Shown here piece after piece: positions 28,342 through 36,665 of a stretch of DNA of 64,000 bases. This DNA is from Pseudomonas fluorescens (GTDB lineage: Bacteria > Pseudomonadota > Gammaproteobacteria > Pseudomonadales > Pseudomonadaceae), in assembly GCF_001623525.1 (NCBI RefSeq), contig NZ_CP015225.1, forward strand, positions 2,976,001 through 3,040,000, read 5' to 3'. Within the stretch, counting starts at the first letter, position 1. Each line of letters opens with the position of its first letter. Below the pieces are notes generated by a model. That model saw only the letters and a list, made by a program, of their open reading frames with translations. It was not told the DNA's origin and searched no databases. Made by a program: the position numbers and the translations under genes.

Positions 28342-30087
28342 ATGAAACCTCATGCAACGGTTCACAACCAACGCCTCTTGCGCGGCCAGGCGCCCTCCTA
28401 TGAACGCCTGCAGGCACGCCTGGCCGAAGACGGCAGCGAATTGGGCGCCGACCCGATCGCGGTGCATTGCGGCTGGGGCCGACTTTTGATCGGCCACACC
28501 TTCCCGGACCCGGCAAGCCTGGCCCGGGAACTGCTCAACGAACAACCCGGCGAAAGGGACATTGCCTTATACGTGGCCGCGCCCCAGCAAGTGCTGGGGC
28601 TGGAACCGGCCCAACTGTTCCTCGATCCGTCCGACACCTTGCGCCTGTGGTTCAGCGACTATCGCCAGGCCACGCGGGTATTTCGCGGCTTTCGGATTCG
28701 CCGGGCCCAAGGCGAGACCGACTGGCAGGCCATCAACCAGCTCTACCAAGCCCGGGGCATGTTGCCCATCGACCCACTGCGCCTGACCCCGCGCCATGAG
28801 GGTGGCCCGGTCTACTGGCTGGCCGAAGATGACGACACCGGTGCGGTGATCGGCAGCGTTATGGGCCTGAATCACCAGAAGGCCTTCAACGACCCGGAAA
28901 ACGGCAGCAGCCTCTGGTGCCTGGCCGTGGACCCGCAATGTCCGCGGCCCGGTGTTGGCGAAGTGCTGGTGCGTCACCTCATCGAGCATTTCATGAGCCG
29001 TGGCTTGAGTTACCTCGACCTGTCGGTGTTGCACGACAATCGCCTGGCGAAAAACCTCTACGCCAAACTCGGTTTTCGCAATCTCTCGACCTTCGCCATT
29101 AAACGCAAGAACGGCATCAACCAGCCGTTGTTCCTGGGGCCAGGCCCCGAAGCGCAGTTCAATCCTTATGCGCGCATCATTGTCGAAGAAGCTCACCGCC
29201 GAGGCATCGACGTACAGGTAGACGATGCCGAGGCCGGCTTGTTCACCCTGGTCCATGGCAGCCGCCGGGTCCGATGCCGCGAATCCTTGAGCGACCTGAC
29301 CAGCGCCATCAGCATGACGCTGTGCCAGAACAAAAGCCTGACCCACAAAGTGCTGAAAAGCGCCGGCCTGAACCTGCCGGCCCAACAGTTGGCGGGCAAT
29401 GCCGATGACAACCTGGCGTTTCTCGACGAGCACGAACGGGTGGTGGTCAAGCCGCTGGACGGCGAACAGGGCCAAGGCGTGGCGGTGGATTTGCGCACCA
29501 TCGAGGAGGTGCAGAGCGCCATCGAAGCGGCCCGGCAATTCGATAGCCAGGTCTTGCTGGAAAGTTTCCACGAGGGTCTGGACCTGCGCATCCTGGTGAT
29601 CGGTTTTGAAGTGGTGGCGGCGGCGATCCGGCGCCCGGCGGAGGTGATCGGCGATGGCCGGCACACCATCGGCGCGTTGATCGAAGCCCAGAGCCGCCGA
29701 CGCCAAGCGGCCACGGGCGGCGAAAGTAAAATCCCGATGGATGGCGAGACCTTGCGCACGCTCAACGCGGCTGGGTTCGACTACGACAGCGTGCTGCCCG
29801 CTGGGGAGCACCTGTTCGTACGGCGAACGGCGAACCTGCATACCGGCGGCGTGTTGGAGGATGTCACCGGGATCCTGCATCCGACCCTGGTCGATGCGGC
29901 GGTGCGCGCCGCACGGGCGCTGGACATCCCCATGGTCGGCCTCGACCTGCTGGTGCCGGCGGCCGATCAACCCGAGTATGTGTTCATCGAAGCCAACGAA
30001 CGCGCAGGCTTGGCCAACCACGAACCACAACCCACCGCCGAGCGCTTTGTGGATTTGTTGTTTCCCCATAGCCAGGCGGTGGCCTAG
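28342..30087 (+). CDS. ngg: N-acetylglutaminylglutamine synthetase (GNAT plus ATP-grasp)
   Basis: Builds N-acetylglutaminylglutamine for NAGGN. 581 residues. The N-terminal half contains an acetyltransferase fold, with WCLAVDPQCPRPGVGEVLVRHLIEH as the acetyl-CoA loop (about 193-217) and YLDLSVLHDNRLAKNLYAKLGFR. The C-terminal half is an ATP-grasp ligase (about 310-575) with VVKPLDGEQGQGV, RILVIGFEVVAAAIR and VFIEANERAGLANHEP. It is followed 79 bases later by the M42 peptidase gene, with a short REP palindrome between. Confidence 0.92.
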   Translation: MKPHATVHNQRLLRGQAPSYERLQARLAEDGSELGADPIAVHCGWGRLLIGHTFPDPASLARELLNEQPGERDIALYVAAPQQVLGLEPAQLFLDPSDTLRLWFSDYRQATRVFRGFRIRRAQGETDWQAINQLYQARGMLPIDPLRLTPRHEGGPVYWLAEDDDTGAVIGSVMGLNHQKAFNDPENGSSLWCLAVDPQCPRPGVGEVLVRHLIEHFMSRGLSYLDLSVLHDNRLAKNLYAKLGFRNLSTFAIKRKNGINQPLFLGPGPEAQFNPYARIIVEEAHRRGIDVQVDDAEAGLFTLVHGSRRVRCRESLSDLTSAISMTLCQNKSLTHKVLKSAGLNLPAQQLAGNADDNLAFLDEHERVVVKPLDGEQGQGVAVDLRTIEEVQSAIEAARQFDSQVLLESFHEGLDLRILVIGFEVVAAAIRRPAEVIGDGRHTIGALIEAQSRRRQAATGGESKIPMDGETLRTLNAAGFDYDSVLPAGEHLFVRRTANLHTGGVLEDVTGILHPTLVDAAVRAARALDIPMVGLDLLVPAADQPEYVFIEANERAGLANHEPQPTAERFVDLLFPHSQAVA

Positions 30088-30096
30088 CCCTTCTTC

Positions 30097-30126
30097 TGTG
30101 GCGAGGGAGCTTGCTCCCTCGCCACA
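30097..30126. repeat. Solitary 30-base REP palindrome (family A)
   Basis: TGTGGCGAGGGAGC-TT-GCTCCCTCGCCACA: 14-bp arms around a two-base centre, as if the two ends of a REPIN had collapsed together. It lies inside the NAGGN operon between ngg and the peptidase gene. Confidence 0.9.
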
Positions 30127-30166
30127 AGGTTCCCCTATTCAACTTAATGTTCCGTGAGGAGTTTCC

Positions 30167-31357
30167 ATGATCAGCAAAATTCCAGAACCGGATCTCGAAT
30201 ACCTGCAGAAAGTCCTGCTGGAAATGCTCGCCATTCCCAGCCCTACCGGCTTTACCGACACCATCGTGCGTTATGTCGCCGAGCGGCTCGAAGAGCTGGG
30301 GATCGCTTTTGAAATGACCCGCCGTGGCACAATCCGCGCCACGCTCAAGGGACGCAAGAGCAGCCCCGACCGGGCCGTGTCGGCGCACTTGGATACCATC
30401 GGTGCCTCAGTGCGGGCCATCAAGGACAACGGCCGCCTGACCCTGGCCCCGGTGGGTTGCTGGTCCAGCCGATTTGCCGAAGGCAGCCGGGTCAGCCTGT
30501 TTACCGACACCGGCGTGATCCGTGGCAGCGTGCTGCCGTTGATGGCGTCCGGGCACGCGTTCAATACCGCCGTGGATGAACTGCCCATCAGTTGGGACCA
30601 CATCGAGCTGCGCCTGGACGCCTACTGCGCCACGCGCGCCGACTGCGAAACCCTGGGGGTGGGCATCGGTGACTACGTCGCCTTCGATCCCCTGCCGGAA
30701 TTCACCGAAAGCGGCCACATCAGCGCCCGGCACCTGGACGACAAAGCCGGGGTCGCAGCCCTGTTGGCGGCGCTCAAGGCGATTGTCGACAGCGGCGAAG
30801 AACTGCTGATCGATTGTCACCCACTGTTTACCATCACCGAGGAAACCGGCAGCGGTGCAGCGGCAGCACTGCCCTGGGATGTCAGCGAATTTGTCGGCAT
30901 CGACATCGCGCCCGTCGCCCCTGGCCAGCACTCGAGCGAACATTCGGTCAGCGTGGCGATGCAGGACTCCGGAGGCCCCTACGACTATCATCTGTCGCGG
31001 CACTTGCTGAAACTGGCCAAGGAGAACGAGGTACCGGCACGCCGCGACCTGTTCCGCTACTACTTCAGCGACGCTCATTCGGCCATCACCGCCGGCCACG
31101 ATATCCGTACTGCCCTGCTCGCCTTCGGCTGCGACGCCACCCATGGCTACGAACGCACCCACATCGACAGCCTGGCCGCCCTCAGTCGCCTGCTCGGCGC
31201 CTACATCCTCAGCCCGCCGGTGTTCGCCAGCGACGCGCAACCAGCCCAAGGCTCACTGGACCGCTTCAGTCATCAGATCGAACACGATACCCAGATGGAA
31301 AGCGATACCCGGGTGCCATCGGTGGATAGCCTGGTGGGGCAGCGCTCCGATAGCTGA
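30167..31357 (+). CDS. NAGGN-associated M42-family metallopeptidase
   Basis: Predicted cytoplasmic zinc aminopeptidase of the M42/M20 fold, always found with asnO-ngg; possibly recycles or trims the osmolyte. 396 residues. Metal and catalytic positions are visible: HLDTIG (His, Asp), HLDDKAGVAAL (bridging Asp), TITEETGSGAA (catalytic Glu pair), VGIDIAPVA (Asp) and the C-terminal His in THGYERTHIDSL. GAGGAG lies five bases before the ATG. Family membership is clear; the substrate is inferred from context. Confidence 0.88.
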   Translation: MISKIPEPDLEYLQKVLLEMLAIPSPTGFTDTIVRYVAERLEELGIAFEMTRRGTIRATLKGRKSSPDRAVSAHLDTIGASVRAIKDNGRLTLAPVGCWSSRFAEGSRVSLFTDTGVIRGSVLPLMASGHAFNTAVDELPISWDHIELRLDAYCATRADCETLGVGIGDYVAFDPLPEFTESGHISARHLDDKAGVAALLAALKAIVDSGEELLIDCHPLFTITEETGSGAAAALPWDVSEFVGIDIAPVAPGQHSSEHSVSVAMQDSGGPYDYHLSRHLLKLAKENEVPARRDLFRYYFSDAHSAITAGHDIRTALLAFGCDATHGYERTHIDSLAALSRLLGAYILSPPVFASDAQPAQGSLDRFSHQIEHDTQMESDTRVPSVDSLVGQRSDS

Positions 31358-31385
31358 TCCAACATTCACTGTCTGGGCTATTGCC

Positions 31386-31450
31386 ATCGCGAGCAAGCTC
31401 GCTCCCACACTTGAAATGCATTCCCCTGTGGGAGCGAGCTTGCTCGCGAT
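31386..31450. repeat. REP pair (family B) after the NAGGN operon
   Basis: ATCGCGAGCAAGCTCGCTCC at 31386 and its exact inverted partner ending at 31450, with only 17 bases between: the tightest family B pair in the window. Confidence 0.9.
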
Positions 31451-31538
31451 GGGGCCAGAACCGGCCCCACAAAACCCAAGGCTAGCCGCAAAAGCCCATT
31501 GGCCGTAGCATCGTCCTATTGTCTAGCCGAGGTACCCC

Positions 31539-31766
31539 ATGCTCATCCCCCACGACCAACTCGAAGTCGACACGCTCACCCGCCTGATCGAGGATTTCGT
31601 GACCCGCGACGGCACCGACAATGGTGACGACACCCCCCTGGAGACGCGGGTCCTGCGGGTCAGGCAAGCCCTGACCAAAGGCCAGGCGTTGATCGTCTTC
31701 GACCCCGAAAGTGAACAGTGTCAACTGATGCTCAAGCACGACGTGCCAAAACACCTATTCGACTGA
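31539..31766 (+). CDS. YheU-family protein
   Basis: Small acidic protein of 75 residues with the YheU pattern [27 protein letters not shown] near the start and [21 protein letters not shown] in the second half. Function unknown. A GAGG SD lies seven bases before the ATG. Its last 12 bases overlap the end of the convergent csrA paralogue, so the two mRNAs are complementary at their 3' ends. Confidence 0.85.
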   Translation: MLIPHDQLEVDTLTRLIEDFVTRDGTDNGDDTPLETRVLRVRQALTKGQALIVFDPESEQCQLMLKHDVPKHLFD

Positions 31767-31955
31767 ACAGGCCCTGCGAGTGGCCTGGGCCTTTTTCTTC
31801 TGGATCTTGTCGTAGATTTCGGAGCGATGGACATCGACGTGCCGTGGCGCTTCCACGCCGAAACGCACCGTGCCGCCGCTGACCGACAGCACACGGACGG
31901 AAATATCGTCACCAATGGAAATCAACTCACCTACAGCGCGGCTTAATACAAGCAT
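31755..31955 (-). CDS. CsrA/Rsm-family RNA-binding translational regulator (divergent paralogue)
   Basis: Dimeric protein that binds GGA motifs in mRNA leaders and blocks or alters translation. 66 residues from the MLVLSR start at 31955. Leu4 and Arg44 (in VHRSEIY), the two key RNA-contact residues of the family, are conserved. It differs from the usual Pseudomonas RsmA and RsmE in [37 protein letters not shown] and in a basic tail (KKKAQATRR). It may be the RsmI-type paralogue of fluorescens-group strains, but I am not certain of the name. Convergent, overlapping yheU by 12 bases. Confidence 0.9.
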   Translation of the reverse strand: MLVLSRAVGELISIGDDISVRVLSVSGGTVRFGVEAPRHVDVHRSEIYDKIQKKKAQATRRACSVE

Positions 31956-32030
31956 GGTTCTTGTCCTTAAGAATGTCTGGACCCTGACCATGCCCGGCCT
32001 GTTCCCCGTTCTCAAGACACCCGCGAGAAT

Positions 32031-32056
32031 TCAGTAAGGCCCTACAAGCAAAGTTC
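32031..32056 (-). promoter_or_regulatory. Weak candidate AlgU (sigma-22) promoter for the csrA paralogue
   Basis: On the minus strand GAACTT (32056-32051) is followed 15 bases later by ACTGA (32035-32031), about 80 bases before the start. The consensus is GAACTT-N16/17-TCTGA, so spacing and the first -10 base are off. A tentative site only. Confidence 0.25.
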
Positions 32057-32106
32057 TTGCGACTGACGGAAACTTCCTGCAAAACCCTGTCGGACCGCCG
32101 GTTATT

Positions 32107-32439
32107 TCAGGGGGCCGAGAACCGCGGGCCGAATAGAATCACGCTCGCCCCCAAGACGCAGAGTGCCACGCCAATCCAGTCGGACCCCAGTGGCCGCACT
32201 CGCTCAACCACCGCCAGCCAGCCGATCGACGCAATGATATAGAGGCCGCCATAAGCGGCGTAGGCGCGCCCGGCGTACGTCGCTTCGACGCGGGTCAACA
32301 ACAGGGCGAACAATGTGAGACTGAGCAACGCCGGGGCGATCCACCAGGCACTCTTGCCCTGGCGCAACCACATCCAGAAGGCGTAGCAGCCCGCGATCTC
32401 AAACAGGGCGGCGAGAAAAAACCACAGGTAATTGAGCAT
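32107..32439 (-). CDS. YnfA-family small membrane protein
   Basis: Four-helix inner-membrane protein related to small multidrug resistance exporters. 110 residues from the ATG at 32439 (E. coli YnfA is 108); an ATG at 32451 would add four residues. Visible are the N-terminal [28 protein letters not shown] with the conserved glutamate, [23 protein letters not shown] and the final [20 protein letters not shown]. The substrate is unknown. Probably co-oriented with, but separate from, the SDR gene upstream. Confidence 0.88.
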   Translation of the reverse strand: MLNYLWFFLAALFEIAGCYAFWMWLRQGKSAWWIAPALLSLTLFALLLTRVEATYAGRAYAAYGGLYIIASIGWLAVVERVRPLGSDWIGVALCVLGASVILFGPRFSAP

Positions 32440-32496
32440 GCAGATGTCCATCAGGAAGGGCGAATGGCGCCATCCTGAGGACATCGGGCACCCAGG

Positions 32497-33312
32497 TCAA
32501 TTGAGGTTTTGCCGGGCCTTGGCGCGCATCTTGTCAGCCATGACGGTCATTTCGTCGTACAGCAACTGTGGGTTCTTCTGCTTGAGGGCCCAAGCCATGC
32601 GTCCCTGTTCGTGGGGCAGGATCATGAACTGCCCCTGGGCGACCTGCTGATAGATGTAGTCGGCAATATCCGTGGCGCTGATCGGTGAGCTTTCCAGCAA
32701 CTTGCCGACCTGGGCTTTCATGGCCGGGGTCGGGCCACGGAAGGAGTCCAACAGATTGGTCTGGAAGAACGACGGACACACTACGTGTACACCCACTTCC
32801 TGCTGCGCCAGCTCCACCAGCAGGCTTTCCGACAGCGCCACGACACCCGCCTTGGCCACGTTGTAGTTGCTCATGGCCGGGCCCTGCATCAGGGCTGCCA
32901 TGGAGGCGATGTTGATGATCTTGCCACGGCTTTTTTCCAGCAGCGGCAAGAACGCCTTGCAGCCCTTGACCACACCCATGAGGTTGATCGCGATCTGCCA
33001 GTCCCAATCCTCCAGGGAAAGCTCGCTGAAGAAGCCGCCCGAGGCCACGCCAGCATTGTTGACGATGATATCGATACCGCCGATTTTCTCTTCGCAGGCC
33101 TGGGCGAACGCAGTCAATTGGCTGTAGTCGCGCACATCGCAGCGCTGGATGAAGCCGTCGCCACCGGCACCACGCACTAGCTTGAGGGTTTCCACGAGGC
33201 CCGGTTCGCTGACATCCGATAAGGCCAGGCGCCATCCTTCGCGGGCCCAGCGCAGCGCGATTTCGCGACCCAGGCCAGAGCCGGCACCAGTGATCATCAT
33301 GCGATTTTGCAT
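32497..33312 (-). CDS. Short-chain dehydrogenase/reductase
   Basis: NAD(P)-dependent SDR, substrate unknown. 271 residues from the ATG at 33312 (MQNRMMITGAGSGLG). Cofactor motif TGAGSGLGREIA, NNAG at the strand-4 motif, catalytic Ser in INIASMAALM and YNVAK as the YxxxK pair are present. The C-terminal part resembles the substrate-binding region of acyl/lipid SDRs (VCPSFFQTNLLDSF). It ends 57 bases before the ynfA-like start on the same strand. Confidence 0.88.
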   Translation of the reverse strand: MQNRMMITGAGSGLGREIALRWAREGWRLALSDVSEPGLVETLKLVRGAGGDGFIQRCDVRDYSQLTAFAQACEEKIGGIDIIVNNAGVASGGFFSELSLEDWDWQIAINLMGVVKGCKAFLPLLEKSRGKIINIASMAALMQGPAMSNYNVAKAGVVALSESLLVELAQQEVGVHVVCPSFFQTNLLDSFRGPTPAMKAQVGKLLESSPISATDIADYIYQQVAQGQFMILPHEQGRMAWALKQKNPQLLYDEMTVMADKMRAKARQNLN

Positions 33313-33544
33313 AGCAGACAGCCTTGTTGTTCCGGGAGAGATAGGCCGAGTGTAGCGAAGGCGTTCAACGGACCCACGCTCCATCAGAGTGCTGAATGGC
33401 GAGGGCAAACCGTAGGCGCTACAAAAACTTTGAATTTTCTACAAGGCGCAACGGTCGGACTTATTAAGCCGCCCGGATTTAACGCATGCGCGCTGGTAGT
33501 TGGAAGTTGTATCACTCCAGAACTGACCAATAAGGAAATCTACA

Positions 33545-33697
33545 ATGGGCACAATACTTATCATTATCCTGATCCTCCTGCTGATCGGTGGTCTCCCCGT
33601 CTTCCCGCACTCAAGAAGTTGGGGTTACGGCCCGTCCGGTATCATCGGTGTGGTGTTGGTGGTGCTGTTGATCCTGCTACTACTGGGCAAGATATAA
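33545..33697 (+). CDS. Small hydrophobic DUF3309-family protein
   Basis: 50 residues: MGTILIIILILLLIGGLPVF, then a short polar turn HSRSWGYGPSGII, then GVVLVVLLILLLLGKI. This is two membrane segments joined by the family-typical GYGPSG loop. An AAGGA SD lies eight bases before the ATG, and an intrinsic terminator follows 20 bases after the stop, so a real transcription unit is likely. Function unknown; in other proteobacteria such genes are often stress-linked (recalled, not shown here). Confidence 0.85.
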   Translation: MGTILIIILILLLIGGLPVFPHSRSWGYGPSGIIGVVLVVLLILLLLGKI

Positions 33698-33716
33698 ACC
33701 ACTCAGTAAGCGCAAA

Positions 33717-33746
33717 AAAAAAGAGGCCTTGGCAGGCCTCTTTTTT
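33717..33746. terminator. Bidirectional intrinsic terminator
   Basis: AAAAAAGAGGCC, loop TTGGCA, GGCCTCTTTTTT. The stem is flanked by A and T runs on both sides, so it can end the DUF3309 transcript from the left and the LTA-synthase-family transcript from the right. Confidence 0.92.
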
Positions 33747-33760
33747 ATGTGCGCCGTTTA

Positions 33761-35854
33761 TCAGTCCGGCTTGCCGTCAACAACGCCGGCGGTGTTATCC
33801 AGCAGGCTCTTGGTCGCGGTTTGCAGGAAAGATTCGAGCTTGAGTTTCATCGGCGCGGTGTCCGGTGCATTCGGGATGATTTCCGCACCTGGGTTGGCGC
33901 CCAGTTCATAGCGATACATCTTCGGTTCCATTTCCTTTTCCTTCGGCAGGACCAGGATATGGTCATCGCGGATGATCGCCGTGGTCTGCTCGCTGCCCGA
34001 CGGCTTGATCACACCAAAACCGGGATCGCCTTGCGGCAGGTTCAACAGGTCACGGCCCCAGCACTGGTTCCGTACTTGCCCACCGATCCGGCCCATGATG
34101 GTCGGCACGATGTCGACCTGAGTACCTACGGTGTGGTTACGCTGGCCAAATTTCTCCTGGACGCCCGGGCCGATCAACAGCATCGGCACGTTGAAACGGC
34201 CCAGGTCCATCTCGGTGATCTGGCGTTCGTTGCCAAAGCCATGGTCGCCGACCACGACGAACAGGGTTTCCTTGAAGTAAGGCTCCTTGCGGGCCTTCTC
34301 GAAGAACTGGCCCAGGGCCCAGTCGGAGTAGCGCATGGCGGTCAGGTGTTCGTTCAGCCGACCACGGTCGGTGACCGGCTCGACCGGCAACGGCGTCGGC
34401 AATGCATAAGGGGTGTGGTTGGACAGGGTTTGCAGCAAGGCATAGAACGGCTTGCCGTTTTCCCGCGCCTTGAGCTCGATCAGGCCACGGTCGAACATGT
34501 CTTGGTCGGACACACCCCAGGTGGGATCGGAAAACACCGGGTTCACATAGTCGTTACGCCCGATGAAGTTGGTCATGCCCTGGCTGCTGAAGAACCCCGA
34601 CTGGTTGTCCCAGGCGAAATCGCCGTTGTAGACATACACGTCGTCGTAGTCACGGGCGCTGAGCAGTTGCGGCAGGCCTGACAGCTTGTGGCTGCCCTCC
34701 GGCGTCTGCATCAGGTATTCGAAACCCGGCAGGTTCGGGAAGCACGCCATGGTGGCGAACATGCCCTGGTGGGTGTGGGTGCCGTTGGAGAAGAAACGGT
34801 CGAACAGCAGGCCTTCCTTGGCCAGTTTGTCCATGTAGGGCGTGATGTTGCCCGGCGCGCCCAGGGCGCCCACCGAGTGACCGGCCATGCTTTCCATGAG
34901 GATCACGACCACATTCTTGATCGGCAGGGTCTTGTCCGCCGGTGGCGTGTAGTCGCGGCGCACGGCGGCTGTCGCGGTATCCACCAGTTTATCGTCAGGC
35001 ATCACCAACATGTCGCGCACGGTCTGCTGCGCCAGCGGTTGCTCAAGGGTGGCTTTCCAGATGTTGTCGCGGTCTTCGGACATCCGGCTCTTGGCCGCGG
35101 CCACCAGCGACAAGGTGCCGTTGAGGCCCAACTGGTTGGCGAAGTTCGAATCGGTGGTGTAGACGTCGCCCCAGCGCAGGGGCGGCCCTTGGCGCAAGGT
35201 GCCGCGCGCGGCGGTCACGGCGACCAGCAGGCAAACGACAAACACCGCGACACGCCCATACCACGGGGCGATCTGCCGAGTGCCAATGGTGCCGCCACTG
35301 AACGGCCCGCGGGGACGCGTGGCGCGGTCGGCACCCTTGAACGCCAGGCTGAGGATAATGGTGCCGCCGGCCCACGCCAGCAGGTAGCGCACCACCGGGA
35401 AACCGTACCAGAGCATGCTCATCACGGTTTTCGGGTCTTCCTTTACATACTGGAAGACCAGGCCGTTGAGGCGCTGGTGGAATTCACGGTAGAAATCCAT
35501 CTCCATCAAGCCCAGGAACAGCGCGATGCTGGAAGTGACAGTCAGCCAGAAACGAAAGAACCCACGGGCCGCCATGGCCCTTGCGCTGAACAACGCCAGC
35601 AACAACGGGATGCAGAGGTAGACCACCAGGCGCAAGTCGAAACGCAGGCCGTTGACGAAGGCTTCAACGAAGGTCGAAGCCGGCGTGTCGAGGATCATCT
35701 CGCGGTTATAGACCAGCAGCGCCACGCGCAGCAGGCTGAACATGACCATCATCACCAAGGCACAAAGCAACGTGTAGGCCAGGTGCGATTTGACAGTCGG
35801 TTGCAGCAGGCGATGCGTAGTACGCTGCTGACTCAGGGCGTCCGGGATTGCCAT
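33761..35854 (-). CDS. LTA-synthase-family membrane sulfatase/phosphoglycerol transferase
   Basis: Inner-membrane enzyme with a periplasmic alkaline-phosphatase-fold domain. The family includes lipoteichoic acid synthase and, in Gram-negatives, phosphoglycerol and phosphoethanolamine transferases. 697 residues from the ATG at 35854. Helices lie in the first 200 or so residues (YTLLCALVMMVMFSLLRVALL, RLVVYLCIPLLLALFSA, FWLTVTSSIALFLGLMEMDF). The catalytic domain starts at NVVVILMESMAG, with the likely threonine nucleophile in NGTHTHQGMFAT and the metal motif in VVVGDHGFGNE. A Gram-negative pseudomonad lacks LTA; the natural product is unknown. Confidence 0.87.
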   Translation of the reverse strand: MAIPDALSQQRTTHRLLQPTVKSHLAYTLLCALVMMVMFSLLRVALLVYNREMILDTPASTFVEAFVNGLRFDLRLVVYLCIPLLLALFSARAMAARGFFRFWLTVTSSIALFLGLMEMDFYREFHQRLNGLVFQYVKEDPKTVMSMLWYGFPVVRYLLAWAGGTIILSLAFKGADRATRPRGPFSGGTIGTRQIAPWYGRVAVFVVCLLVAVTAARGTLRQGPPLRWGDVYTTDSNFANQLGLNGTLSLVAAAKSRMSEDRDNIWKATLEQPLAQQTVRDMLVMPDDKLVDTATAAVRRDYTPPADKTLPIKNVVVILMESMAGHSVGALGAPGNITPYMDKLAKEGLLFDRFFSNGTHTHQGMFATMACFPNLPGFEYLMQTPEGSHKLSGLPQLLSARDYDDVYVYNGDFAWDNQSGFFSSQGMTNFIGRNDYVNPVFSDPTWGVSDQDMFDRGLIELKARENGKPFYALLQTLSNHTPYALPTPLPVEPVTDRGRLNEHLTAMRYSDWALGQFFEKARKEPYFKETLFVVVGDHGFGNERQITEMDLGRFNVPMLLIGPGVQEKFGQRNHTVGTQVDIVPTIMGRIGGQVRNQCWGRDLLNLPQGDPGFGVIKPSGSEQTTAIIRDDHILVLPKEKEMEPKMYRYELGANPGAEIIPNAPDTAPMKLKLESFLQTATKSLLDNTAGVVDGKPD

Positions 35855-35970
35855 GTCGTTTAAGGACCCTATCGGAATTGGAGTGACAAAAAGAAACAAC
35901 GGCGCGCCCTCTGTTGGCCAAAGCCTGGCCCCGGGGCTTGCGCGAGTGCGCAAATGTTGCACGAACGGCT

Positions 35971-35983
35971 ATGGCATTGCCAT
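35971..35983. promoter_or_regulatory. Inverted repeat upstream of the LTA-synthase-family gene
   Basis: ATGGCA-T-TGCCAT is a perfect 6+1+6 palindrome 117 bases before the start. On the minus strand the same DNA reads TGGCAATGCCATAGC, which has the GG-N10-GC spacing of a sigma-54 promoter but a poor -12 box. The rest of the 35855-36243 gap is AT-rich with a REPIN and no gene that I can see. Confidence 0.3.
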
Positions 35984-36105
35984 TAAATAACCGACGGCGA
36001 TATGAGCGCGGGGGATTGTCCGCAAGATTTAGTGAAAATTTCGTTCAAAGAATATCCAGAAACACAAAATCCCCGGTCTGCTGATGAAGTTGAGCCGAAC
36101 GCTGT

Positions 36106-36237
36106 TGTGGAGAGGGGATTTATCCCCGTTGGGTCGCGAAGCGACCCCATCACTGTGGATTCAATCTGCCTGACATACCGAGTCATCAGGTTTCAGGGCT
36201 GCTTCGCAGCCCAGCGGGGATAAATCCCCTCGCCACA
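36106..36237. repeat. REPIN (family C) upstream of the LTA-synthase-family gene
   Basis: TGTGGAGAGGGGATTTATCC at the left, and GGATAAATCCCCTCGCCACA ending at 36237. Its core GGGGATTTATCCCC differs from families A and B. The centre carries GGGTCGCGAAGCGACCC and GGGCTGCTTCGCAGCCC sub-palindromes. Confidence 0.88.
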
Positions 36238-36243
36238 GGGACC

Positions 36244-36651
36244 TTAATGAAACTGGCGTCCAAGACCCGCCGGCACGCCTTCGATGGTGGTGTCTTCCCA
36301 TGGGCCATTCGGGCTGACGGAACGGCTCCAACCATTGTTCCAGCGGTAATAGGTTCGCTGGCGATAAAACGTGTTCGTCTGGTTGTCCAGCACATAGACC
36401 CCAAGCTTGGCGTCCCAATGGCTGTTGCCACCCGGCGGCGGGGCGAAGCTGGCGGAAGTACGCGGCAGCGGTTTGGCCGGCTTGTTCGGGATGACAGGTT
36501 TGCCCGGCGGTGTGGACGGGGCCGGTTTGCTGTTCGGGGTCGACGACGGGATCGGTGGCAGCGGCGCCGAGGGCTCCGACGGACGCTGGACCGCACAAGC
36601 GCTCAGGCCCATGACGAGCGTGAGCAGGGTGATACGAGCGATGGCGGTCAT
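36244..36651 (-). CDS. Small proline-rich lipoprotein at the end of the ccm operon
   Basis: 135 residues from the ATG at 36651 (GGAA eight bases upstream). A lipoprotein signal peptide ends in LSAC (Cys19). It is followed by a linker rich in Pro and Ser (about 22-70) and a C-terminal part with SHWDAKLGVYVLDNQTNTFYRQRTYYRWNNGW, aromatic-rich and repetitive in character. I do not recognise the family. It starts 14 bases after the ccmI stop and is probably the last gene of that operon, which may hint at a role at the outer membrane or periplasm; this is only context. Confidence 0.75.
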   Translation of the reverse strand: MTAIARITLLTLVMGLSACAVQRPSEPSAPLPPIPSSTPNSKPAPSTPPGKPVIPNKPAKPLPRTSASFAPPPGGNSHWDAKLGVYVLDNQTNTFYRQRTYYRWNNGWSRSVSPNGPWEDTTIEGVPAGLGRQFH

Positions 36652-36665
36652 GGTGCGAATTCCTG

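Noticed and set aside
28567..30069. 500-residue minus-strand open frame over ngg
   Set aside because: Antisense shadow of ngg with no family signature.
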